From Verrucomicrobiota bacterium (GTDB lineage: Bacteria; Verrucomicrobiota; Verrucomicrobiia; Limisphaerales; UBA9464): a stretch of DNA of 45,168 nucleotides. Both the position numbers and the translations under genes were made by a program. Location of the stretch: the NCBI GenBank assembly GCA_026397755.1, contig JAPLUF010000283.1, positions 1-45,168 on the forward strand, in the 5' to 3' direction. A model generated the notes under the pieces. It ran no database searches, was not told where the DNA came from, and was given only the letters and a program-made list of their open reading frames with translations. Positions within the stretch are counted from its first letter, which is position 1, and every line of letters starts with the position of its first letter. This document shows positions 27,383 to 36,590 of this stretch, one piece after another.

Positions 27383-28755
27383 TTTTTGGGCGCCTGGAGT
27401 AACTGTTCGCGAAGCTTCTGATAAGACGCCTCATTCGGCCTGAGTTTTATCGCCTGTTGAATGGCGTTGAGAGCTCCTTGAGGGTCGTTGTTTTTGGCAC
27501 AGGCGATCGACAGCAAGTAGAAATGAGGCGGAGAAGGGTCGAGCTCGACGCTAATACTCAGTTCAGCCAATGCCTCGGGCAGCTTGCGGTTGGCGCGCAA
27601 GTAGAGTTCACCCAAGGCTCGATGGCCCTCAGGTAGGCCCGGAACAAATTTTTGCACCGTGAGCAACGATTTCTCCGCGGGCTCAAACATCCCAGACTTC
27701 GATTGAAGGCGGCCCAGAAAGAGATGGTTGAGGTAGTTGGTGGGGTTGGCCGTTGTCAGTCCCTCGAAGAGCCGTATGCCTTCCATGGGCAGTTTGCGCT
27801 GAAGAAAGAGGGACTCCAGTGAGGCTCGATAACTGGGGGTTGAGCCATCGAGGAGTGCCGCTTTATGGAACTGCTCGGTCGCCTGCTCCAGCTTGCCGTG
27901 GGCTCGGTACAGTTGACCCGCCCCAGCGAAGGTTCGGGCCACCGTCTCCCGAACAAAGCCCACGCCGGAAAGGGAGTCGGGTTGAATGCTGCTGTCGGTC
28001 AGAGATTTTCGGTCGGATCCCTCCAAACGAACAAATTCTTTGCGATAGCGGTCCGCATCGTCGCTCAAACCCAGGCGCGTGGAGGCGGTGAAAAGTCCAA
28101 AAAACGCCTGGGTGTGGTCAGGGATTTGTTGGATGACCTCCTGGAAGCATTCGCGGGCCTTCGTAAAAGCTCCGGCCTGAAGGTAGGATTGTCCGAGCAG
28201 GAAACGGCTTTCACCCGGCGCATCCGGTCGTTGGACGGCCTGTTGAAGGGTGGCTTGAGCCTCCTCAGTTTTCCCAAGGTCGAGTTGGGCACGTCCCAGG
28301 CGATTCAATAAGTCGGCGTTGGGAGATCCTCTCTTCAATGCCTCCTGAAACAAACGGACGCACTCATCGATCTGACCTTTGTCGTAGGCAATCCGAGCTT
28401 GAATTTCGTAAACGTCTGCCTGATTGGGATTGAGTTCGATGCAATGCCGGAGATGCCGGAGCGCTTCATCGGCCTGACCGATATTGAAGTGAGCCGAGCC
28501 CAGGAGAGCGTAAACCAACGGATCGCCGGGATACTGGGTGGCCAAATCATTGGCGACCGCAACGGCGTCCCGTTTTAGAGTGGCTGTTTCTAATTCCGGC
28601 TCAGGCTTTCCAGTCGGTCCCTTGGCTGGGCTGTTGGTCGGGGCAGCGCCGAGGATGAGAGTTAAACCGATGCCCAGAATGGGTTTAATCCACGCTGAAA
28701 GCACCCAGGCCCTGAATGGTTTCCGCAAGTTAGGTCTGGCGAGCGCCAAGGGCAT
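27379..28755 (-). CDS. Tetratricopeptide repeat protein
   Basis: Repeated TPR-like helices (DEALRHLRHCIELNPNQADVYEIQARIAYDKG, GNAIQQAIKLRPNEASYQKLRE-type); ATGA overlap with downstream CRTAC1 gene. Confidence 0.85.
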   Translation of the reverse strand: MPLALARPNLRKPFRAWVLSAWIKPILGIGLTLILGAAPTNSPAKGPTGKPEPELETATLKRDAVAVANDLATQYPGDPLVYALLGSAHFNIGQADEALRHLRHCIELNPNQADVYEIQARIAYDKGQIDECVRLFQEALKRGSPNADLLNRLGRAQLDLGKTEEAQATLQQAVQRPDAPGESRFLLGQSYLQAGAFTKARECFQEVIQQIPDHTQAFFGLFTASTRLGLSDDADRYRKEFVRLEGSDRKSLTDSSIQPDSLSGVGFVRETVARTFAGAGQLYRAHGKLEQATEQFHKAALLDGSTPSYRASLESLFLQRKLPMEGIRLFEGLTTANPTNYLNHLFLGRLQSKSGMFEPAEKSLLTVQKFVPGLPEGHRALGELYLRANRKLPEALAELSISVELDPSPPHFYLLSIACAKNNDPQGALNAIQQAIKLRPNEASYQKLREQLLQAPKK

Positions 28756-28790
28756 TCAAGTGGCGTGTTAGAAGGGCGGTGGTAACCGTT

Positions 28791-28816
28791 TTAGCCTTCT
28801 GCGTTAGCCTTCTGCG
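28791..28816. repeat. Two perfect tandem copies of TTAGCCTTCTGCG upstream of the TPR-CRTAC1 operon
   Basis: Read directly: 28791-28803 and 28804-28816 are identical 13-mers. Confidence 0.9.
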
Positions 28817-28927
28817 ACCGACTACCACCCGTCAAGGGAATTGCCTTCGCTCAGGCTACGACGCGGGCACTTCGGCCGGCTGATTTGAAAGTGCGTCGAT
28901 AGCAGACAAAGATACCAGGAGGGGTTC

Positions 28928-31900
28928 TCAGCGCAGACGGAGTCTCAGCCGGAAATATCCCTGAGCATCGGTGCTGACAGGGACCGTCCAGCGGAGCGTT
29001 TCGAGGCCATCGCCAAAAACCGGAATTCCCGAACCACTGGTCATCGGGATGGGCTGCCACTGTTCCAGATTGCTGGACTGTTCCCAAAAGGCGTCGGCCC
29101 GGTCGGCCGACAGGGGATGGGCGAGGGACAGACTGATAGCACCGTCGCTGTCCAATCGGAAGGAGGGTCGATGCAGGGTGGGTTGGTCTTGGGGGTCGGT
29201 GTCGCTGGTTCCTTGGAAGTATTCCTCCAGAGCATTCCATCCGTCACCGTCGCCGTCGGTCGTTGGGGAACCGAGGAAAGGCCGGGAATCCGAGGTACCG
29301 GGAGTGCCGCCGGTGACCGTGCTGGGGCGCCATTGGGTAGCTTGGGCGGGGTCGCGGCCTTCGGTGGAGGTTCGCAGAGTGAGCGATGAGCCACGTCCGT
29401 CCGCTTCGGTGGGCCACGGCGGCGAATCGTCGTAGGGGATGCGTACAATCAATCGGCCTGAGGGGGCCAGCAGACGCACGGTTCCGCCGCCGTGGCTCAG
29501 GCTTCCGGAGAAGGGGGCGAGGACTCGAGGGAGTCGACCGTAGCGTGCCTGGAATGCCACGGGGTCGGCGATGAACACGGCCCGCTCGCCGGGTCTGAGG
29601 ATCGCGCCATTCGGGACCACGGCGTCGATGTCGCCCGACAAGCGGCTCCCGCCGATCAGGGCCCAACGGTTCGTGCCCCGATGGCCAATTTCGACGAAGG
29701 ACTCGGCGTCGTTGGTGCTCGGGTGATAGTGGATCTCGCTGACCTCCAGGTCGGTCTCGGCCGCGACGGTTTCCGGGGTCAGAAAGAGTGCTTCGCTCCC
29801 AGCGGAGGCGCCTGAGCCGATGCGGCGTTGGGCTCGGATTCGCAAGGGATGTTCGAGGGGAATGGGTTCCGTGTAGGCAAGGGCGGTGGGGGTGAGTTCG
29901 CCGTTTGAGGTCAGCGGATCCGAGCCGTCGGTGGTGTAGAAAAGGTCGGAGCCTCCGCTCAGGATGATCCGGGTTCCGGTCGGCAACACACCGCCGGCAG
30001 GATTTAAGGTCACGGCCGGGGTTGGGATCGGTGTCTCGAGGCCGACCCGCCGGAAGCGGGCCAGGGCGATGGCGTGGATCCGGGGCCAATAGGTGGTCTT
30101 CATCCAGGCCATTTCGGTGATCCAGTCGCTGCGTTTGAGGGGCGTGGACTGTCGGCTGTCGCCCCAGCGGGCCGACTCGGCGACGATGCTGAGGTCGATT
30201 TCGGCCTGGCGACGCTCCCAACGAGCGCTGTTTTGTAATGGGGTCAGCAGACCGAAGCCTTGCGTGAGTTCGGAGACGCGCGCGGCGAATCGGGCGCGAA
30301 AACGGGCGTTCTCGCGGAGCTTGGAGTAGAGGAAGGCGGGGGAATCCTTGGGTCCGCTGACCGACTCAAAGGCTTCGCCAGTGTAGGTCTTGGTTTCGGT
30401 CAGGGAGAGGTTTGAGATTTCTTGGTCCCAGGTGAAGAAGCGGAATCCGCCGCGGGTACCGTCGCGACCGCGGGCGCTCCACCAGTTGTGGTTGGGCCAA
30501 TCAATGGCGCCCGAATAAATGTGCAGAATCATGTAGTCGATGAGGCTGTCCACATCCAGATGGACCGGCATGGCTGGGTCGCGAGTGCCGTCGATCCGTC
30601 GACCCTGAAGTTTCCAATAGGCCGCATCGGAGCTGAACCCGGATGTAGCCAAGGTCATCATGGCGTCCCACGCCGTGCGATGACCGCTCTCTACTTCACC
30701 GACATCCTTGATGATGTCGTAGTCGTCCGGACTTCCGCCGAAGTTTTCCGACAACCAGGCCGCCTCGGTCCGCTCGGCCAGATTGTATTGCCCCCAGTAA
30801 AGTCCGTTGAGGAACAGATGCACGTAGCGGCTGTGTCCGCATGGCCAACCCAGAGCCTGCTGGGTATCTTTCATCCAGACATCTCGGAGGTAGGTGGCCT
30901 TCTTGCGGTTCCAAGGTGTGGCATCTTCGACGGCCCAACTATCGGTGGATGAGGCACGCAAGGTGAGTTCGTCGGACGAGGTAACCCGGGTGTCGTCAAA
31001 CAGCGGGAATCGGAGTCGGGAGGGACCGTACTCGCGGGAGAAATTGAGGCGGAAGCTGTGTTTGCGTGCATGCCAGTGTTGTCGGCTCAGACCGCCGTGG
31101 ATCCGCAGTCCGGCGTCGATCTGGAAGCCGGGTCGTGGGCTCGACTCAGAGCCCGCGGGCTCGAGCCACTCGGCCGACGCGGGTCGAACCCACTGCGACC
31201 CTTGGCTCGCGCTGTTGGGATAAATCCCGGTGGCAGCGTCAAACAGGTCGTTCACGTCGGCGGTGATGCACACCGACGGCAAGGACCGAATCGCCTCGGT
31301 GATTCCGTAGCCCGGCGAGGTGGTCCGGATCACGTCTGGGTCCATTTCGTAATCGGCCGGGACCGGTTGGCCGGGCGAGGGACCATAGGCGCCGTAGACC
31401 CCCCAAGTAGTCGGGTAGCCGGGCGGTTGCGCCGATTGGCGTTCGACTTGGTCGGCGAACAAATAGGTGTGGGTTTGGACCGGAGAGGGTTCCTGGTCGG
31501 CTGCAAAGGCCATCGCTCGGACGGGGCCGCTGCGGGAAACCAGGATCTCGACGGAGGCCACGCCGGAGGCAGGATCCGGATCGACCCGGGTGCCATGGTT
31601 GGCGGTGGGTGTGCTGCCATCCAGGGTGTACTGCAGCCGAGCTCCCGGGGTGGGGCTAGTTAGGCCGATCCGGACGGGCCCGGCATAGAATCCGCGCCCC
31701 TTCGAGAAGGTTGGTGCGGCGGTGAAGCCGGAGATGCCAGCGCCGTTGGGTTCACTCGGGCTGGGAGTCGTGAAGAAACGATGACCCAGAGACTGGCCCA
31801 TGCGCAGTTCCGCCTGGATCAAGAAATCCGATCCCGCTGCGCGGTCGTTCAGCCCCTCGAGTGCCAAGAGATTAGGGCCGGTCTGTAGCGGCAATGGGGG

Positions 31901-33496
31901 TGATGCCGACAGGTGCCAGGTGACCCGTCGCAGTCCCTCGGCTTTCGAGCGGGACCGCTGGACCGGCACATTATCGCGAGCCACCTCGTGGCCATTGATC
32001 CATGCACGGATTCCGTCGTCGTATCGCAAGTTCAGTTGTAGCCAGTCAGGAAGCCCCCCGTCTGGGATCGTGAATGGGATGCGCAAGCGGGCTTGCGGGG
32101 TCACGCCTTGCATCGCTCTTGCCAGATCGGTTCGGATCCACGGGCGGTAACTGCCGATCGAGGTCGCCGGCAGGCCCGCGGCCAGGGCCTGGATGTCCGT
32201 GCCCGAAAGGGCTCCGGCCCAGATGGCCATCTCGTCGAGCTTGCCCGGGTAGGAACCACTGCCGTTGGCTCCACTACCCAACCACAGCGATCGGATGTTC
32301 TGGAGTGGGATCGCTCCCGCGCCGCTGTGCCATAGGGTTCCATTCTGCCAAATCTCCTTTCGAGGCCCGTCCTTGAGGAAGACATAATGGTTCCATTGGC
32401 CGCGCCAGCGGGAGGAGTCCAGTTCCTGGCGCGAGATGCGGGTATCGCCGGCACAGCATCCGGAGGTGTCGAAGTAGATGACGTTGTCGGACCAGGGCAG
32501 GTGGACTTGGATGCTGCGCGAATCGCTGGAACCAGTTCCGCTGTCGAACCAGAACACACTGTGGTTCATCGGGAGCTTCGGGCCCCCAAAGGTCCACAGG
32601 CTGATCGTCACGCGGTCTCGGGCTTGCAGCAGATCGAAGGCCCCTCGGGCCGCGGCGTCCACCCGGACGGAGGCTCCAGTGCCGCCCGAACCCAAGTCCA
32701 ATGCCCGGTCGCCAGGCTTACCGGATCGCCCGCCGCCCGAGGCGGTGAACCCGGCCGGGCCGATGAGTGTTCCGTGGGCCTTGCGCCCGCTGGAGTCGAA
32801 GGCGGTCCGCCCTTGCGAGATGTCGTTGAAAGTCCAGTACCCGAGCAAGGTCTCGCCAAGATCTTCAGACAAGTCGTCGTAGCCGACAGCGGCGGTGGTT
32901 GGTAACCAACCGGAGTCATCAAAGGGCTCTTGGATACCGTTCCAATCGACGTCGTTGGCGGGGGGCGATGGCAGGCTCAGGCGGGACGCTCTCGAATCCT
33001 CTAACCGCAGTGCCGCTGTTTCCCGAAGCCCGGTACCGAAAGAGACATCCGGACGCTGCGCTGGATAGCTGGGGGCAAAGGCCGTGGTAGGGGTATTACC
33101 TGTGGGCGGAAACAGGGCGAGGTATTCTCCACTGGCGTTGAGTTTGAAATTGGTGTGCAACGGGCGCCCGGCAACGACGCGGTTTTTGCCCGAGGCGAAG
33201 ACCACCAGACGCCCCCCACCCTGCAACACCACCCTTTCCGGAAAACGCCATTGTCCCGGGGTGTTCGCTCGATCGGTCAGACGCCAACCGGCGAGGTCCA
33301 AAGCCTCTGGCCTCGAGTTGCTGATCTCGATCCAGTCGGAGGTATCGCCGTCTTCGTCGCGCAGTCCGGTGTCGTTATCGGCCAAGAATTCTGAAAGAAC
33401 CGCCTGGGTGCGTGCAGTGAAGGCCCACCCGCTCACCAGGCCAGCCAAGACAATGCGGCCGAGTCGCGACAGAACTCCTGGGATAACCGGGCGCAT
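28928..33496 (-). CDS. Large exported CotH-kinase-like protein with lamin-tail (LTD), LamG and chitobiase/FN3-like domains
   Basis: LSEFLADNDTGLRDEDGDTSDWIEISN (LTD); CotH-like RIHGGLSRQHWHARKHSFRLNF...LFLNGLYWGQYNLAERTE; LamG HLPWSDNVIYFDTSGCCAGDTRI. Confidence 0.85.
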   Translation of the reverse strand: MRPVIPGVLSRLGRIVLAGLVSGWAFTARTQAVLSEFLADNDTGLRDEDGDTSDWIEISNSRPEALDLAGWRLTDRANTPGQWRFPERVVLQGGGRLVVFASGKNRVVAGRPLHTNFKLNASGEYLALFPPTGNTPTTAFAPSYPAQRPDVSFGTGLRETAALRLEDSRASRLSLPSPPANDVDWNGIQEPFDDSGWLPTTAAVGYDDLSEDLGETLLGYWTFNDISQGRTAFDSSGRKAHGTLIGPAGFTASGGGRSGKPGDRALDLGSGGTGASVRVDAAARGAFDLLQARDRVTISLWTFGGPKLPMNHSVFWFDSGTGSSDSRSIQVHLPWSDNVIYFDTSGCCAGDTRISRQELDSSRWRGQWNHYVFLKDGPRKEIWQNGTLWHSGAGAIPLQNIRSLWLGSGANGSGSYPGKLDEMAIWAGALSGTDIQALAAGLPATSIGSYRPWIRTDLARAMQGVTPQARLRIPFTIPDGGLPDWLQLNLRYDDGIRAWINGHEVARDNVPVQRSRSKAEGLRRVTWHLSASPPLPLQTGPNLLALEGLNDRAAGSDFLIQAELRMGQSLGHRFFTTPSPSEPNGAGISGFTAAPTFSKGRGFYAGPVRIGLTSPTPGARLQYTLDGSTPTANHGTRVDPDPASGVASVEILVSRSGPVRAMAFAADQEPSPVQTHTYLFADQVERQSAQPPGYPTTWGVYGAYGPSPGQPVPADYEMDPDVIRTTSPGYGITEAIRSLPSVCITADVNDLFDAATGIYPNSASQGSQWVRPASAEWLEPAGSESSPRPGFQIDAGLRIHGGLSRQHWHARKHSFRLNFSREYGPSRLRFPLFDDTRVTSSDELTLRASSTDSWAVEDATPWNRKKATYLRDVWMKDTQQALGWPCGHSRYVHLFLNGLYWGQYNLAERTEAAWLSENFGGSPDDYDIIKDVGEVESGHRTAWDAMMTLATSGFSSDAAYWKLQGRRIDGTRDPAMPVHLDVDSLIDYMILHIYSGAIDWPNHNWWSARGRDGTRGGFRFFTWDQEISNLSLTETKTYTGEAFESVSGPKDSPAFLYSKLRENARFRARFAARVSELTQGFGLLTPLQNSARWERRQAEIDLSIVAESARWGDSRQSTPLKRSDWITEMAWMKTTYWPRIHAIALARFRRVGLETPIPTPAVTLNPAGGVLPTGTRIILSGGSDLFYTTDGSDPLTSNGELTPTALAYTEPIPLEHPLRIRAQRRIGSGASAGSEALFLTPETVAAETDLEVSEIHYHPSTNDAESFVEIGHRGTNRWALIGGSRLSGDIDAVVPNGAILRPGERAVFIADPVAFQARYGRLPRVLAPFSGSLSHGGGTVRLLAPSGRLIVRIPYDDSPPWPTEADGRGSSLTLRTSTEGRDPAQATQWRPSTVTGGTPGTSDSRPFLGSPTTDGDGDGWNALEEYFQGTSDTDPQDQPTLHRPSFRLDSDGAISLSLAHPLSADRADAFWEQSSNLEQWQPIPMTSGSGIPVFGDGLETLRWTVPVSTDAQGYFRLRLRLR

Positions 33497-33582
33497 GGCT
33501 ATGTCAGCTTTTTACCGAGAGCTCGGCATGATGTCTTGCCCCAACTGGGGTGAAGCGCCATGGACTGCGAATGAGCCCGTTA

Positions 33583-34356
33583 TTAGGCTGGCGGAAGAGC
33601 GGCCAGAATCGCATCCCAAAGCCGGATTCGTTCTTCGATGGCGGCTGTGGCTGCGGCTGCGGCCTCCTCCCACTTTTTGGAATCGTCTCCGCACAGCCGT
33701 TCCATCATCCGGCGAGCCAGTTGCCCGTGATGCCCTCCGTCGAGCGCGATGTGCCGCTCCAGGTAGTAGCGCAGTAGCCCGAACTGGGACTCACCGGAGC
33801 CGACCAGCGTGTTGACCAAGGGCAGAAACATTTCCGGGATCACATCCTCGCGTCCATAAGTGAACGCGGCGGCCGTCTCATGAATTTGGCCGGTGCAGGC
33901 CAGCGTTAAGGTGAACCCTGTGAATTCGCGGACTCCGGCCGGCAGACCGGGCTTTGCGAGGACGGACTCGGGTGATTCTCCGGCCTGGATGGACCCGAGA
34001 AATGCATCGATGGCCGAAGTGTCGGCACCCGCCTCCCGCATGGCCCGGTGATAGAGTTCGAAGTGGCTAGAACGGACACCCTCCGGTCCGAGGTCGGATT
34101 CTTCGCCACAGACAATTTCGTTGATGAGGAATCGCACTTCCGGATCTCCCACCGGCATCCAGGGAAGAGTCACGCAAGTCAGGTCTCGTTGCAGACGCTT
34201 GAGCAACGACATGAAATCCCAGACGGCGAAGACATGGGACTTGAGGAACGCGCGAATCGCAGCGGGTCGGTCCACACGTTGGTAGATGGGGTGCTGCAGC
34301 AAACGCAGGCGCACCGCTTCTGTGCGGGAGTGAATGAGGTCAGGATGAGTATCCAT
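33583..34356 (-). CDS. DUF3050 family protein (heme-oxygenase-like fold)
   Basis: HPIYQRVDRPAAIRAFLKSHVFAVWDFMSLLKRLQRDLTCVTLPWMPVGDPEVRFLINEIVCGEESD; LRYYLERHIALDGGHHG. Confidence 0.85.
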   Translation of the reverse strand: MDTHPDLIHSRTEAVRLRLLQHPIYQRVDRPAAIRAFLKSHVFAVWDFMSLLKRLQRDLTCVTLPWMPVGDPEVRFLINEIVCGEESDLGPEGVRSSHFELYHRAMREAGADTSAIDAFLGSIQAGESPESVLAKPGLPAGVREFTGFTLTLACTGQIHETAAAFTYGREDVIPEMFLPLVNTLVGSGESQFGLLRYYLERHIALDGGHHGQLARRMMERLCGDDSKKWEEAAAAATAAIEERIRLWDAILAALPPA

Positions 34357-34457
34357 GGATGATGCGACGAACTAAACCAATGCCTCGAAAGTTCACCCGG
34401 GTCAATGCGGTCGAGAACTGCGGTCACCGACGGACCGTGTCTGCCGACGCGGCGCTT

Positions 34458-34626
34458 TCGGAGAAATCGCCCCACCAAGGAGGTGCTCGGGTAAGGTGGA
34501 GTTTGCAGCAGGAACCCGGCATGCAGCCCGATGAGCCTCCTAGTCCGATCCTGCTCCTAGGTAGGGACCGATCTCCGAGCGGTCCGGCACCGCAGACGTT
34601 GGTGTTTTCGGAGATATCGCCCTACC
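34458..34626. repeat. Intergenic palindromic repeat cluster: two direct copies and one inverted copy of a ~19-bp unit
   Basis: 34458-34476 TCGGAGAAATCGCCCCACC; 34560-34578 GGTAGGGACCGATCTCCGA (inverted); 34608-34626 TCGGAGATATCGCCCTACC; direct copies continue into similar AAGGAGGTGCTCGGG / CGGAAGTGCTCAGGG. Confidence 0.75.
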
Positions 34627-34820
34627 ACGGAAGTGCTCAGGGAAAGCTCAGTCGGAACGTTTTTTAAAGATGGATCGGTCGTGCTGGCTGGGTCGTCTTC
34701 CGAAAGAGCAGGGTTGGTCGCTGGTTACGGGCCTCAGCCGGGCCCTCGCTCTCGCCTCGTCTGGCCAAAGAATCGGCTGCGTCGTCCCGTTTCCTCCCAA
34801 CAGAAATCGTTTCTGCTCAG

Positions 34821-36350
34821 TCAGCGGTGGCCTTGGATGGATGCACGGGGCGATCCTCCGAACCGCACCTGGGAGCGGGGAGTGAGTGTTAAATCCTGGT
34901 CGGTGAACTTTAGGGTGTAGGTCGTTTGGTAAGGGGTGCCGCGGGCACAGATCTTAACGGTCCACGTGTCGTCTGAGGTCCATGCAGCGCTGGCACCCAG
35001 GGCTTCGTCCCCGAAGGAGCCGATGGTCCCGCGCGGAGCGTCGCCCAAATGCCCATACCCGGTCATCCACCGGGCATGACCGCAGCGAAGCGACTCTGTC
35101 TTGCCAGAAAAAGTGCGGGTCAAGAGCCACCCCTCGGGCCCGGAGGTCTCCAGGGTGAGCGAATCAAGACCGCTGTCATTGGTCCCGAATCGGAAGGTCT
35201 TGCCCAGCACGGCCGCCGCGACGGGTGAGGTGGTGCCGCCCGAGGGCATGCGGACCTGAAGGCCGAGCAATCGCCGCTCGAGGCGTTCCCGGGCGGAGGC
35301 ATCGCTTTTAAGAGGGCCCTTGTGGAAGGCCGGCAGCAGGGTGTCCCAAAGTTGGTTGAGCAGGCCCGCCATGTCGCTGACGCCGCTGGTGACCGCGATG
35401 ACCGCGTCCTGTTCTGGCAAGACAATGCAGAACTGACCAAAAGCCCCGTCGCCGCGGAAGGCCCCGTGCCGACACCGCCAGAACTGGTAGCCGTAGCCTT
35501 GTTCCCAATCGCTCTCCGGGTTGCTGCCGTTGGACATTTGCCGAGACGTCGCGGTGCGGACCCACTGGGTGTCGATTCGTTGTCGGCCCTCCCACTTCCC
35601 GCCTTGCAAGTAAAGTTGCCCGAACTTGGCGATGTCTTCAGTGCGCAGGCGCAAGCCATAGCCGCCGAGGTTGATTCCCTGGGAATTAGTGTCCCAACGC
35701 GCCCCGGTGATGCCCAAGGGAGCAAAGAGGCGAGGTTGTAAGTATTCGAGCGTCGTCATCCCGCTGACCTTCTGGACCAGGGCTGACTGCATGAAGGTGG
35801 CCGGCGTATTGTATTTGAAATGGGTACCCGGCTTGTGGGGAACCGGTTGGGCTAGAAAAGACCGTGCCGAGAGCTGACCGGGAGCGATTGTAGGCTCGTC
35901 TTGATGACCCGTGCTCATGGTCAGGAGGTCCTGGACTCGCATGGCTTGGAGATTTCCGCTGGGTTTTTCCGGGCCCTCCGATCCCAAGTGCTTCAGCACG
36001 GGATCTTCTACCCGCAGCAATCCCTCTCCGACCGCCAGGCCGACTGCGGTCGAGGTGAAGCTCTTACTTAGCGAATACAACTCGTGCGGGGTTTCCGCGT
36101 CATACGGCCCCCACCAACCTTCGGCCACCACATGCCCGTGTCGGATAATCATGAGGCTGTGCACCTGTTCCACCTGGTCGAGGGTCTCGATGGCCGACAA
36201 CAGCGCGGCCGAAGAAACCCCCTGACGCTCCGGAGTGCTGCGCGGCAGGTGGGCTGTGGCCGCCTGAAGGCATGGGCCCGAGTGCAGAATCCAGGCGACC
36301 GTTGCGGCCGCCCAAGCCTGAAACAGCCTGCTGACCTGGGGGATTTTCAT
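34821..36350 (-). CDS. Exported serine hydrolase, beta-lactamase/class C family (start at 36350 or 36443)
   Basis: SLSKSF (SxxK) nucleophile motif, HELYSLSKSFTSTAVGLAVGEG; MKIPQVSRLFQAWAAATVAWIL signal-like N-terminus. Confidence 0.85.
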   Translation of the reverse strand: MKIPQVSRLFQAWAAATVAWILHSGPCLQAATAHLPRSTPERQGVSSAALLSAIETLDQVEQVHSLMIIRHGHVVAEGWWGPYDAETPHELYSLSKSFTSTAVGLAVGEGLLRVEDPVLKHLGSEGPEKPSGNLQAMRVQDLLTMSTGHQDEPTIAPGQLSARSFLAQPVPHKPGTHFKYNTPATFMQSALVQKVSGMTTLEYLQPRLFAPLGITGARWDTNSQGINLGGYGLRLRTEDIAKFGQLYLQGGKWEGRQRIDTQWVRTATSRQMSNGSNPESDWEQGYGYQFWRCRHGAFRGDGAFGQFCIVLPEQDAVIAVTSGVSDMAGLLNQLWDTLLPAFHKGPLKSDASARERLERRLLGLQVRMPSGGTTSPVAAAVLGKTFRFGTNDSGLDSLTLETSGPEGWLLTRTFSGKTESLRCGHARWMTGYGHLGDAPRGTIGSFGDEALGASAAWTSDDTWTVKICARGTPYQTTYTLKFTDQDLTLTPRSQVRFGGSPRASIQGHR

Positions 36351-36590
36351 GCTGAAGGGTGGCCGTAAACCGATTCCATCGACAAGAACATGAGCGCATT
36401 TGCCCGTCGCTCTAAGGGGTCCTTGAGCCTCGTGCGGCGTCAACCGCGAGGCATGAGCATCCGGCTCAGCATCCCGGTCACTCCTGGAAAAGAGGTTGCC
36501 GTTGTTTGTTCTGATTCTTCGGGCGACGTCGCTCAGTGAGAGTGGCTCCCCGGCCTTGGCGGCTGAAAGGGAGCTGAGAGCCTAGACCCT

